This document shows positions 21,194 to 31,830 of a stretch of 40,574 nucleotides of DNA, piece by piece (position 1 is the first letter of the stretch; each line of letters begins with the position of its first letter). Where the stretch lies: the NCBI GenBank assembly GCA_015680685.1, contig MNCI01009556.1:188001-228574 (forward strand), given 5' to 3'. Below the pieces are notes generated by a model, which saw only the letters and a program-made list of their open reading frames with translations, did no database searches and was not told where the DNA came from. A program made the position numbers and the translations under genes. The stretch is from Gnetum montanum (lineage: Eukaryota > Streptophyta > Gnetopsida > Gnetales > Gnetaceae).

Positions 21194-22065
21194 TGATGAG
21201 TCATGGTTTGTCAGGCCCAGTTATTGGAGCCCAGTTATTGGAGCCCTGATACAAGATACATGGTCTATCGGGCCCAATTATCGGAGCCCAATAATGAGGG
21301 TCGCTTGCATGCGATATCGCAATTTTGATGTGAGCCTATAAATAACAGATGGAACACTTGGTTTTGGGCATTACTTTTTAGAGTTAAGTTTGATTTTAGT
21401 TTTTGCTTTTCTTCTCAACGCTTTTCCTCCTAATGTATGCCTCTAGTATGGTGATTGTAATTGTACAGCATCCTTTATTCGATTGTGACATACTTGGACA
21501 TGCAGATGACCGAAAATAAAAGCTAAGATTACATCATTATTGCAGCATTTACTTAGCTTAATTATTTATTTAATTGTTATTTACTACTTTCTTAGTTAAT
21601 CTCTTCTCACCCTAAACTCCTGTTAAATGCGGAATGAGTATGACTTGATCACGAGAATTTAAGTATGACTACTTGGTAACCCAGTAGTGTACCTAGGATC
21701 TGCACTTGCTAATCCCAGTGGTAGTTGTGCACGAAGTCCAAGATGTATACGGATGATCGAGGAACAAATGCACATCACACTTAGGGTAGCTTAGATTCTC
21801 TCTCACCCTTTCTCTCTTAGCTTAGTTAATCTTATTTACCATCATACCTAGGAGCAGTGTTAGCATAGGAACACATCATACACCTCACTCTAGACTAAAC
21901 CATATGTGACAAAGTTAACACTATTCTAGATGGGAAGACAACGAACTACAACCTAAGGATAACTATCTAGATACCACAACTAGTCCATCTACAGAGTTTG
22001 ACCAGATCATGCATGAAATGCTCATATTCGTATGGTTCATTGTAGGGGTACCTCGCCACTCATCA
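21194..22065 (+). mobile_element. Solo LTR of the element 1/2 family
   Basis: An 872 bp LTR starting TGATGAGTCATGG and ending CCACTCATCA, flanked by AGTAC on both sides, with no internal region. This is the product expected from recombination between the two LTRs of a full element. The U3 has repeats of GCCCAGTTATTGGA and GCCCAATTATCGGA, one GCGATATCGC palindrome (about 21311-21320), and a TATA box at 21336-21345. Intact termini suggest it is younger than element 1. Confidence 0.93.
21336..21345 (+). promoter_or_regulatory. TATA box of the solo LTR
   Basis: CCTATAAATA is in the conserved family position, about 16 bases after the GATATC palindrome. Confidence 0.6.
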
Positions 22066-22070
22066 AGTAC
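22066..22070. repeat. Target-site duplication of the solo LTR, right copy (AGTAC)
   Basis: Equal to 21189-21193. Confidence 0.9.
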
Positions 22071-23647
22071 CTTATTCATAAGTCAAGGTGGCTACATAGC
22101 CTACTTCAAGGTAATGCTTATTAGTGTTTATTTCTATTAAATACTTACTTGGATGAGTCACTAAGGTAGAAAGGGCATGTTATATTAGACATAATTTCTC
22201 TAGTGGTAAAGGAATCTATCTATATTAAGCCATGTGAACAACCCTTACAAAATAAAATTAGTTCCAACAAGAACCTCATGATTGAAGCTGGTCGAATATT
22301 GAATTTCCTGTAGAAAAAAAAAAGAAAGAAAAGAAGAAAAATAGGGGAAAATAAACAAGGAAAAAAATAGAACAAAAAAAAGGGAAGAAAAGAATAATAA
22401 AATACAAAGAAAATGATGGCCCCATAAGAACCTTCAATCATGAGTTGAGCCTCACTCCCATAAGAACCTTAAAGTTAAGGTGATGCTCCAAGCTCACAAT
22501 TTTAAGCATCCCACATGAACCCTCTTCTCTAAGTAGAGTTTAAGGGTTAGGCACCAATTATAAATCTATTCTCAATGCCACTACCTTGGAACTATGATAT
22601 AACATTGGTAACAAAGGAGTCACTCATCTACAGATGGTATGCTAATGGACATCTTCACTTCTAATCATTCCTTTTACTTTGTTATTTGGTTGCTTTTCTT
22701 ATGTTTCTTTGTACTTTTTGAACTATTTTTTTTCTTTCCTTTTGTTTTTTACTTCTCATATTATTATTTTCTTTTATTTTTACCTAATTTTTACCTATTT
22801 TTATTTCTCTTTTTATTTTTTTTGACTCATCTTCTTATTTTCTTTTGCATGGTCATCTCTCTAGCTAGTGGTACTTTTGTGCATGGGTTTTCTTTGTGTT
22901 TCCTGTTATGTCTTCCATAGGCATCAATGGTTGGGATCCGTACAATGGTAGCCAATGATGGATACTAACACTTGTTTACCCATTGCCTTTGGTTCCTTCA
23001 TAGTCTGGATATATAAAACCCATGGAAATTCTTGCTTTTGATATATCCTTTGATCATGTTTCTTTTTAATAATTTATCTTTGCTAATTAACCTAGGTATG
23101 TTCCATACCTTAGCTTAATTAGGAGGGAGGATAACCAATTAATAAAGTATATGATTTTAGGGTATAACCCACTTGAAAGCTAAGCCAAAATCAAGGTAGA
23201 AAACGAGTTAGATGTAAGTAATACATCTTGGATTCTTAAATCATAGAAAAGGTTTATACCTTGAGGTTAGAAGGCATTCTTGCACCTAAGGAAGCAAATG
23301 TTGAAAGGCAAGGTTCAGTCTAATCAATCTTAGGTAGGACCTTCCTAATCAAGTTATATGTGAACTCATATCCAATAATAAGAATTTATCATCAAAAGAG
23401 GAATAAGCATATACATACATAATTAGTAAATAAATCTCTAGACATTTGACCAAGTTTAATTTTTGTTTTGTTAATTTTTTATGCTAAATAGTGAAAGTTA
23501 TTAATTTTTCCTATGTGTTAAAAAAATATCTTGGACTAAATAATAATATCATAATTTTATTTTAAAATCATGCATATATTAATTTTTTTATAATTATTGT
23601 TTTTATCACCTTTATGGCCAAGCACTAGCCATAGGCTAGTTGGGAGT
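22071..23647. other. Element 3 interior with purine and pyrimidine tracts
   Basis: No coding frame I can support. A nearly pure purine tract (about 22312-22410, A and G) is followed by a T/C-rich tract (about 22715-22850). Open frames across these tracts encode Phe/Leu-rich low-complexity peptide and are not credible genes. Confidence 0.6.
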
Positions 23648-25632
23648 TGTGTTAAATCCCAAAAATTAGTTTAGTTTTTAATACGTATTTTGTCAAAGAC
23701 ATGCATTTCAATTGATTTTATATTGTTAATTAGTATTTAATTAATGTTTAGTATATTTTAGTTTAGTGATGAATATTAGTATTAGTTATTACTTTATTTT
23801 AATTGATATGATATATTATTATTAATGTGATTATAATTATATATATCTTATATATAATTATATATAAAAATTATAAATATATTATTTATAATTATATAAT
23901 TAATATAAAGATTAAGTATTATAACTAGGGCACCATAATTGATGGTGCTCCACTTGAGCTTGAAATTCTGTTTACTTATTTCGTCAAATAGCTATTGTGA
24001 AAACTCTAGATCATCTTCACCGTGGGAACAAACAAAGCTATGGTACTTTGTCATAGCAATAAAAAAATCCTTGATTATTACTTAATTTACAGATTTTCTA
24101 TTTGGAGGCTATAATTAGGAATAGGAGAAGAGTGGAAGAGCATGTAGGCATGCATACATGCAAAGTATTGGACAAATACACCAACTACATTGACAATGTT
24201 AGCTACAATGGCAAAACCATTTTCGACTATGCACCACAACCTAGTCCTTCATGCCAAGGACATAACCAGTGGTAATAACCACCACTGAAATACAACTAAG
24301 ATAATAATAGAGCATGGCACAACTAGGTTTTTGTAGGTAATGGATGCAAGGGTTTAGCAGCAAATGGCACACACATGAGATAGAGCACGACAATAGCAAG
24401 TAACGATGGCATGTGCAACAAGAGGCAGTGATGACCAAGGTTTCATTGTTGCAAGCAACAAGGGTTTCACTATTACACTAGATGTAGTAAAGGTTTTTGG
24501 GGCAACAACAATACAACACCAGCATGAGGCATAGCGTCATCAAAAGGTTAGCAAATCCAGTGCACCATTAAGCATATCAAGGGTTTTGAGTAGTATGTAT
24601 GATGCTAGATGTAGCAAAGATAGCATCGACATGGTAGCAGTAGAAGAAAAATACCTAAACAGCATGGCTAGGAGAATGCATGAGCAACCGGAAGAATTTT
24701 TGGAAGATTAAGGCTATTTTAGAGGGCATGGTAGCATATTTTCATGCTAATGCAACATGATAATGAAATTTTAGGCATTTCCTTCATTAGAATTAGTTAA
24801 TCTACCAATATGCTAGGAAAATGTGCCCTTAACAATAAGGATAGACATGCTAATCCAAGATATTGATGATACTAAACTTGTCAATTTTTCCAATTCATAT
24901 GGATTGGCTTATATCCAACCTATTATTAAAATGTTTATTTTTAAAAATTGTTGAAGTATAAATAGGACTTCAACTTTGTATTGATTTGTACAACATGAGG
25001 TGTAAAACCCCAAGGTCACCAAGTGTCTTTTTCTACATCTTTTGTATAACCAATGCATCCATTATGCATCTACTGTAAAACCATTGGACATAATTTGTGC
25101 AACCCAATTGGCACAAAACATACACTATAATTAATACCTAAATAAATCCATGTCAAGTTGAAGTTCAATTTCTTTTGAAGAATTATTATGTGAGGATTCA
25201 TTAAGCTTTGTGGCAACTAAAGACCATTAGAGTCCATTATTGAGATATCGAGGTGGTTGCCTTGTGGAAACAGTAAGGCAGAATCACAAGATTAGGTGAA
25301 TTCTTCCTTGTAATTCTCATCATCATCTATGCTTGTAACTTTGAATTTAATTTGATTTAATTATAAATCTTTATTCTTGAATTTGTAATTAGAAGTTAGA
25401 GTGAAAATTTATGATTTTACTTATGAGTGATAGTCATAAGTGTGGAATTTATTTCGATGTCATTCTAATCATTTATTGTCTTGATGATTTATTTGACTTT
25501 TTAAATAATTCCTCCATGATATATGTCTCATAGGTTAATCACAGACGAGGTGACAATCTCTACAATGAAAGAAAGAAAGAAAGCAAAATAAATTTTAAAG
25601 GTATCCAACACTGAATTTCTCCTAGCTTGTCA
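23648..25632 (+). repeat. Element 3 3' LTR (right end firm, left end tentative)
   Basis: The right end CTTGTCA at 25632 is set by the match to 20729. The left end is proposed at TGTGTTAAATCCC after GTTGGGAG, a weak polypurine site. Inside are an AT-dinucleotide stretch (about 23800-23915), a TATA box at 24957-24965 (GTATAAATA), and a GAAA run near 25567-25580. No coding region seen. Confidence 0.45.
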
Positions 25633-25779
25633 TTAGTCTATGTATTTCCTGTATTTATCTTGGATTACTTACAAATTTTATTTTACTTTCATGAAGATGC
25701 TTTCCATAATATTTAATTGCTCTTCTTTTCATTCTGATTTCAGGAAAGCATCAACCTAAGTTAATATCCTTCAATATTT

Positions 25780-26470
25780 TCACTGATACATAACTTTAGA
25801 TGAAGTTATATGAATTGATCATTGATAATTGTTATTGTAGGAAATTTCTACTAAGTGTATATAGTTATTTGTTGTCTTGGTTCTACTCTCGACATAGCTT
25901 CTAAAAATATATTTTAAAATCCTATTAACTTGTTCAATTTGGCCATGGGTTTTATAGTGGTATGCCATGCTAAACATTAATTAAATAACAACCTTCCTTT
26001 AAAAATTTAGATAAAATTTGGAAATAAACTTTGGGTTTTGATCCAATTTTATTTACTTGGGGCTTTCATGTAAACAAAACATTTCTTGTATAAATCTATG
26101 CGTTTCTTTATCTATATTTTTGGTAGATTTTAAGGGTATAAAGTACATATCTTTTAACAATTGATCCATAACCACCAAGATTGAATCATTTTCCTTCTTA
26201 GTTAATGGAAATCCTACAATTAAGTCTATAGTCACATCTTTCAATTTCCATGTTGGAACTTCTAATGGTTGATGTAGACCACTTGATTTGCTTTATTTAG
26301 TTTTGACTACTTCACATGTTGGGTACTTATTGATATAGATGAATATATCATTCTTCATTATGAGTTAAAAATAAAACTTAAGAAGCATCAAAAAAGTATT
26401 AATGTACCCAACATATAGAACTTCATGTGCTTTACAAAGTAACTTGTGCCTCTATGCTTCCTCTGGAATA
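25780..26470 (-). pseudogene. Integrase relic of element 4
   Basis: The zinc-binding part shows HKLLCKAHEV and a later CEVVKTK; the first Cys of the expected pair reads as Tyr (NKYPTC). The catalytic core shows TIDLIVGFPLTKKENDSILV with its Asp, RFIQEMFCLHESPK, and HYKTHGQIEQVNRIL keeping the Glu of the D,D,E triad. The second Asp segment reads LDQNPKFISKF. The C-terminal domain is barely readable. Stops near 26035 and 26300 rule out a product. Integrase would insert the DNA copy into the host genome. Confidence 0.8.
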
Positions 26471-26639
26471 TATACTCCTTCGTCCTTCATCAACATTCCT
26501 TGTAAGGAAAGGTGATTATTAGATTCAAAGGTTATGTTAGCTAGAATACATTCAAATAATAATATTCTTTTATTTAGTCTTTGATTTCTTCTTCCATAGG
26601 AGTTTTCATGTCATCAATCATTACGTTTCACATTCAAAT

Positions 26640-27090
26640 AAGGGTATTGACAACTACACTTTATTTTCTTAGAATGTACTTGATTCCAAAATAATACTTA
26701 ACAAGAAATTTTACTAATCTACATTGTATTGTATTAAAAATTGGTTGTGTCTATAGGTATTCTAAACTTTTGTGATTATTTTTTAAAACAAATTTTTTTC
26801 CACAAAAATAATGCCTTAAAATCTTTAAAACATAAATAATAGCTATTAATTCTAAATTAGGAGTTAAATATTTTACCTTGTCTCCTCATAATTCATGACA
26901 TTCAAAACATACCATCTTATCTTCTTGGGAAATAACTACATTGATCCTCACTCTATAGATATTTGTAGATACTTCAAATGACATATCTACATTTTGGATC
27001 CTCAAGAAAGAATCCATTCCTGAGAGTATGCTTAATCTTAAAAACATTTCCTTGTACTTTCTATAAAACTTAAACATATATTTCTCTTAC
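26640..27090 (-). pseudogene. RNase H relic of element 4
   Basis: Motifs in order are MSFEVSTNIYRVRINVVISQ, then LELIAIIYVLKILRHYF and NNHKSLEYL. The family normally has TDHKSL; here the catalytic Asp is replaced by Asn. A partial NTLI follows where DALSR would be expected. It would degrade the RNA strand of the RNA-DNA hybrid. Confidence 0.75.
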
Positions 27091-27129
27091 AAAAGATCAG
27101 TCAAAGGTGCTACCAAGGAAGAGTAATTT

Positions 27130-27890
27130 TTTATAAAAGAATGATAAAATCCAATTAGATCTAGAAGACTAAAAATCATTGTAGCATCCTTGGATACTAG
27201 TTGTTTCTTGACTGCACTTAGTTTCGACATGTCCACTTGTAATCATTTTTTTTGTTTTTTTTTGTTTTGATACATTTTCGTTTAGGTATCATACTTCTTC
27301 CTTAAAGAATATGCACTTAATCAATTTAGGTTTTATTTTTTAAAAAAATATTCATAGTATTTTTCAAGTTATCAACATGCCCCTCTTACCTTAGAATAGA
27401 CTAATATATCATCCATAAATACAATAACAATTTTTTGTAAATACTCTATATAGATGTTATTCCTAAGGATCATAAATGTTTCAAGTGAATTAGTCAAATA
27501 GAATCTCATTAGTTGGAATTAAAATGANACAAGTGAATTAGTCAAATAGAATCTCATTAGTTGGAATTAAAATGATCCATATCTTTTTCTAAATGTAGTT
27601 TTCTTGATATCTTTTTCATTGATTCTTATTTGGTTGTAGCTAAATTTGAAATCAAATAGTTCATATCAATCTATTTGGTAGTAATATGCTCCTAGAAGTT
27701 GGTTGCATAGATTCTTAATTCAAAATAAGGAATAGGTATTATTAATAATTATCTTATTTAACATCCTATAATCAACACATATCCTTAATATATCACCATT
27801 TTCCATAATGAATAAGATTAGTGCACCCTAAGGTGCAAATCTAGGATGTATCTTCTCTCCTTTCGATACAGTCACTAGATGTAGAAAAAA
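27130..27890 (-). pseudogene. Reverse transcriptase relic of element 4
   Basis: Shows ILRICVDYRMLNKI, IRINEKDIKKTTFRKRYG and IVIVFMDDILVYSK. The FMDD box (about 27403-27421) keeps both catalytic Asp residues. Stops interrupt the frame, for example near 27720 and 27650. A 46 bp repeat around N at 27528 lies inside and shifts the frame, but is probably an assembly fault rather than biology. Confidence 0.82.
27482..27575. repeat. 46 bp direct repeat around a single N (probable contig-overlap artefact)
   Basis: 27482-27527 and 27530-27575 are identical, separated by N and one base. An identical layout occurs at 38723-38816. Two contig ends with an unmerged overlap explain both better than two chance tandem duplications of equal length. 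Confidence 0.85.
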
Positions 27891-28439
27891 TATTTAATTT
27901 TCTTAGCTTAGATGAAAAAAACCTATAAGGAGATTTTGATATGGGTTTTATTCTCATAAATATTCTATGGTTCACTTAGATCGTAGTTCCCTAGCTTCAC
28001 CAAATACTAAATTTCCATATTCTCTAAGTTCTTTATGAATTTCAATGTCTATAGGTTTTTAAGGTTGAGCTACCTTTACTATAAACATAGTTGCAGCTTT
28101 CTTGATTAATCTTTTAGCTTATTTGATAGTTATAATGTGGATCTTCTTTATTATTCCGACCTCCCTTAGAACCCTAATTCTATAAGTGATTGGTACTCTT
28201 GAAATATGAACCCCAAAGTTGGTGCTAACATTAAACTTTAATAGGAAAAACATTCCTAGAATTTCATCTACACACTATACTTCCAATTCATAAAATTCAT
28301 TAGAAAATAATTTCTTAAATGGAACAATTGTTTTCACCATACCTAAAATGCTTGCTCATAGTCATTCCATTTGCAAGTTTAAATTTAACTTTCTTTGCAG
28401 AAAAGGTTAGGTTTAGTATTTTAACTTGATTTGGAAAAA

Positions 28440-29650
28440 TGAAATGATCACTTGTGTCACTATTACTTAAGAATTCAACTTTCTTACCCTTAATTAATTA
28501 TGTTACAAACTTAAATTAGTTGATACCAAAATTTTCTTTTCTTGGGTTAAATTAGATGGTTGGCCTATTCTCTTGGTCATAGTGGTATTGGGCTTCTAGG
28601 TCATATTTTGGTTTCTTTAAAGTATTTCTCATTGTTTTGGATAATCTCACTTGAAAGTGATCCTTATCACAAGTAAAAAATTTAGTTTTAGTTTCGTTAC
28701 TTGGTTTTTCTTTGATGATTAATTTTCATAAGGGTACATTTCTCACCTAGCTTGACTTTCATAATCCTTGGTAATCGTATAGGTCTCATCCATCATCTTT
28801 GGATTATGAGCATGAGTCTGAGGTCATAACTAGATTAGTAGGCCACCAATAAAATTAAAGTATAGCTCGATCTCATTCTAATGATTTACATATCTTGATA
28901 GTTTGTAAATTTCCTTGGATTAATCCTCCATCAAATGTTTATAGAACATCAATGATTCAAATTACATCTTGCACTACTTTAGAAAGGATTATGATACAAA
29001 TTTTTTCTTTAAATATTTAAAAAACTATGCTCATTAGTGATTTATTCTTAGGTTTTCAGATGATTCCACCTTGTTGTGCAAAGTCCTCTTAAATACAAAG
29101 AGACTAATTTAAGAAATTCTTGACTTGACAAGTCCAACATATCGAAGTAGTTCTTCATGATGTTGATTCAATCTTTTACTTTTGCACTACATCCCAACAT
29201 TTCATCAAAATGATCAAGCTTAATCATTTTGATATCAACTTAAATTAATGATTCTCTAGGTGGGGTTGGTCATTTTCAATAGTTCTCTTCTTCTAGTATT
29301 GATATTGGTCTTTGGGATGGATTTTCATTCTCCCAATGCCTAAAAGGAGAGGATTGATCTTAATGATGATCTAAAGGTTGGTGTTAACTTTGGCTATAGG
29401 ATTAAGATAAATGGTCTATCAAAACTTTGATGGAGTCTACAAAATAATTCATATTTCTTTATACTTTGAAACATTTACTTTTATAGTTTTGAGATAAATT
29501 CTTAATCTCCTCTAATAAATTCCACATATACTTTCCAGGTCCATGATTTACATCATAGAGCTCTTGTTGCATGCCTGTAATTTCATTAACTTTTTGCTCA
29601 AGAGCATATAGTTGGTCATTGATGTGGGCTTTTATGATTCTCTAATGTAC
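28440..29650 (-). pseudogene. Gag and protease relic of element 4
   Basis: The N-terminal part is coiled-coil-like (INDQLYALEQKVNEI). The core, IKLDHFDEMLGCSAKVKD then NYFDMLDLSSQEFLKLV (about 29240-29080), matches the retrotrans_gag pattern of Ty3/gypsy elements. A decayed zinc knuckle appears as FFTCDKDHFQVRL (about 28655-28690), with one Cys and the His kept. A protease site follows as NSDTSDHFI (about 28440-28480), in place of the usual D(S/T)G-x-(T/S)-H-x-F-I. The catalytic Asp is lost, reading Asn. Confidence 0.65.
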
Positions 29651-30183
29651 TCTTTGGGCTTCAAACGTGCATAGTAAGAGAAGAAAAGTAATATTTCTAC
29701 GTAAATGACTCTTTTTATTATGATCATGGGAGGTTTGGTGGTTTCTTAAAGGAGTTTAAAAGACTAGCAAGGCACTTTCTCCTATCTAATTAGCAAAAAT
29801 CCTTATCTTAATTGAATTCAAAGTGCTAGTATTAGATGGAAATAATTCTGTATTTATTGCTACTCATCACTATTTTATGGGAAATTTAAGTTTTCAATAT
29901 CATTGAAACACATCTTGATGCAAGTTCAAAAATTAATTTTCAATGTTTTCTATGCGTAATATAACTTTGTCATTGTATCTAAAAGGTCAAAATGTATTAG
30001 AAATGACCCTTTCTTCATCCAAAAAGGAATCAAAAATCAAATTTTGTGGTCATTTTAAGATTCCAAAAATTGCAATTATTTTAAGACTTCCTGAGAGGTC
30101 ACACATCCAAGTACTACTCCAAGACCTATGCATTTTATTACTTAATTTTTATCTCACTATCTATTAAGTGAACAAAGATGTGT

Positions 30184-30237
30184 TAGCCTAGTGGTATGGG
30201 TCTTGTCTTGGTAACCCTAGGTCATAGGTTTGATTCT
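30184..30237 (+). repeat. tRNA-derived SINE head or tRNA relic (A and B boxes)
   Basis: TAGCCTAGTGG (30184-30194) fits the A box TRGCNNAGYGG, and GGTTTGATTCT (30227-30237) fits the B box GGTTCGANTCC with two changes. The 32-base gap is normal for RNA polymerase III internal promoters. No acceptor stem or cloverleaf can be drawn reliably, so a SINE or decayed tRNA pseudogene is likelier than a working tRNA. The tail beyond about 30300 is AT-rich. Boundaries and target duplications were not found. Confidence 0.55.
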
Positions 30238-30299
30238 ACTAGGTAGCATTAATTTATAAGCTTCAATAAATCTTTGGATGCACCTATGTTTCAATTATT

Positions 30300-31160
30300 T
30301 TAGGTTCTAACATGCTCACCTTCTACCAAACCATTGGTTTGACCAACTTGGTCAAACTCAACCATAAAATAATTTATAAATTTAAAATTTTAATTTTAAA
30401 TATTAAAATTCAATTTTTTCCCACTCACTTATAGTAGGAACCTATATTGTAAAAGGACACTAGCTAGTAAAAACCTAGGATTCAAATGGACATCATCTAA
30501 TACAAACCTATATTGGTTACAATATCTATAGACATTGTGGATCCATATAGCCAAGAATCCTAGTTTTGTAGGCTATGAGTAGAATTTAATTATTTTTTTA
30601 AGTTTTTATGTTATCAATTATCATTATAAAGGACATTGTTTTAAATGTTCAAGTTGTTAAAATATTAATAGAACTATTTAAAGTCTTCTCCAACCCCAGA
30701 TACCTTAATGGTAGTAATTATGCTTTTAGTATATTCTTCTAATTTTATAATACCCAACCAACATAATCATAGATATTAATTATAGACATAAGCTTAAAAT
30801 AAAAGTTATAATGTCCAAAACTTGATTAAAATAAAGGAGAAATAATGTTTCCTATAACTTTCAAGCCATAAGCTTAAAATTAAAGTTTTCAACCCTATTC
30901 AAAATGAAAAGGAGGTTCCCCTTTTGTGAGAAATTTGCATGCCTATATTTAAAAGTGAAGAAGCAACTCATTGAAGCTAAAAATAAAGTAATGTAGCCAT
31001 ACCCTATTGACTTTGGAATCCATCAGTCAACCCACATAGCTTAACACACAAGTCTGCCATGTTAAGATTCAAGGTTTGCACTATCCTTACTAGTAGCAAC
31101 ATAGTTGAATAGGCTGAAAATAAATTATTCTTATGAAAATGTTTCCATTTATTATTATTC
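30300..31160. other. AT-rich DNA without recognised features
   Basis: No coding frame or known repeat. Short near-repeats of CATAAGCTTAAAAT occur at about 30787 and 30871. Confidence 0.6.
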
Positions 31161-31830
31161 TTAATTAATATATGAGGCTATGAGAAATAGTTGAGCATTT
31201 TTCAAATTTAGATGGCTTTGAAATAATCATAAATTAAAAAATCATGCTTGATTCAACAAATTTTTGCTATATACAATTGTGTAACAACTTTAAACATATT
31301 TAATAAGAACTTTGTGATGAGTTGGAAGTGATTGAATGTTTTGTAGAATTTGATAAGTTTAAAGTAATGTTTAAATAGTTAGGAAATAGGCTAGATTGAC
31401 ATGTTTTAAGAATCATGATAAATTGGCAAGTTAGGCCAAATTATATTTAAAAGTTATAAAACTATACCTAAATTTGTTGATTTCTTTCTAAAAATAAGGT
31501 TTATTATAAAAGTCATGCTGAGTTAACTTTGATTGGGGGAAAAAATATTTGATCAAACCACTAATTGTTAAATTAGTCATTTATCACTGAATTAGAAAAC
31601 TATGGTTTAAAGTAATGTAACTATCTATCCTAAAGTCCCTTAATTAATATATGAGGCTATGTGAAATAGGAACTATGTGATAAAGTGGAAATGAGAATTT
31701 TGCAAATTCAGATGGCTTTGAAATAATCCTAAATGAAAAAATCATGATTATTAAAAAAAATCACTCTTGATTCAATAAACTTTTGTTGTATACAACTGTG
31801 TAACAGCTTTGAACATATTGAATTTTATTG
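31161..31830 (+). repeat. Two dispersed direct copies of a ~160 bp sequence
   Basis: TTAATTAATATATGAGGCTA begins copies at 31161 and 31640. Both continue through GATGGCTTTGAAATAATC and end near AACATATT (about 31300 and 31819). A segment like GAACTTTGTGATGAGTTGGAA follows copy 1 but lies inside copy 2 (about 31670-31690), so the order differs. Confidence 0.65.

Larger units (their letters stand above)
20518..25632 (+). mobile_element. Element 3: LARD-like LTR element without recognisable protein
   Basis: The interior runs from a primer site (20733-20750) to a 3' LTR ending at 25632. After removal of the solo LTR at 21194-22065 it has about 2 kb of internal DNA with no gag or pol motif, only low-complexity purine and pyrimidine tracts. 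This fits a large retrotransposon derivative or a heavily decayed element. The left boundary is uncertain because the 5' LTR matches the 3' LTR only over its last 210 bases. Confidence 0.5.
25640..29650 (-). mobile_element. Element 4: decayed Ty3/gypsy element (gag-PR-RT-RH-IN), minus strand
   Basis: Read on the minus strand, the order is gag (about 29650-28650), protease (about 28490-28440), reverse transcriptase (about 27880-27130), RNase H (about 27090-26640) and integrase (about 26470-25780). This is Ty3/gypsy order. Stops and shifts occur throughout. Neither LTR was found. The left end meets the element 3 LTR at 25632, so it is probably truncated there, or element 3 is inserted in it. 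Confidence 0.8.

Noticed and set aside
22220-22920. Phe/Leu-rich open frames as small membrane proteins
   Set aside because: They are translations of purine or pyrimidine tracts. Low complexity alone explains the open frames.
30184-30237. Functional tRNA gene
   Set aside because: A and B boxes are present but I could not draw a convincing acceptor stem or anticodon arm, and the B box has two changes.
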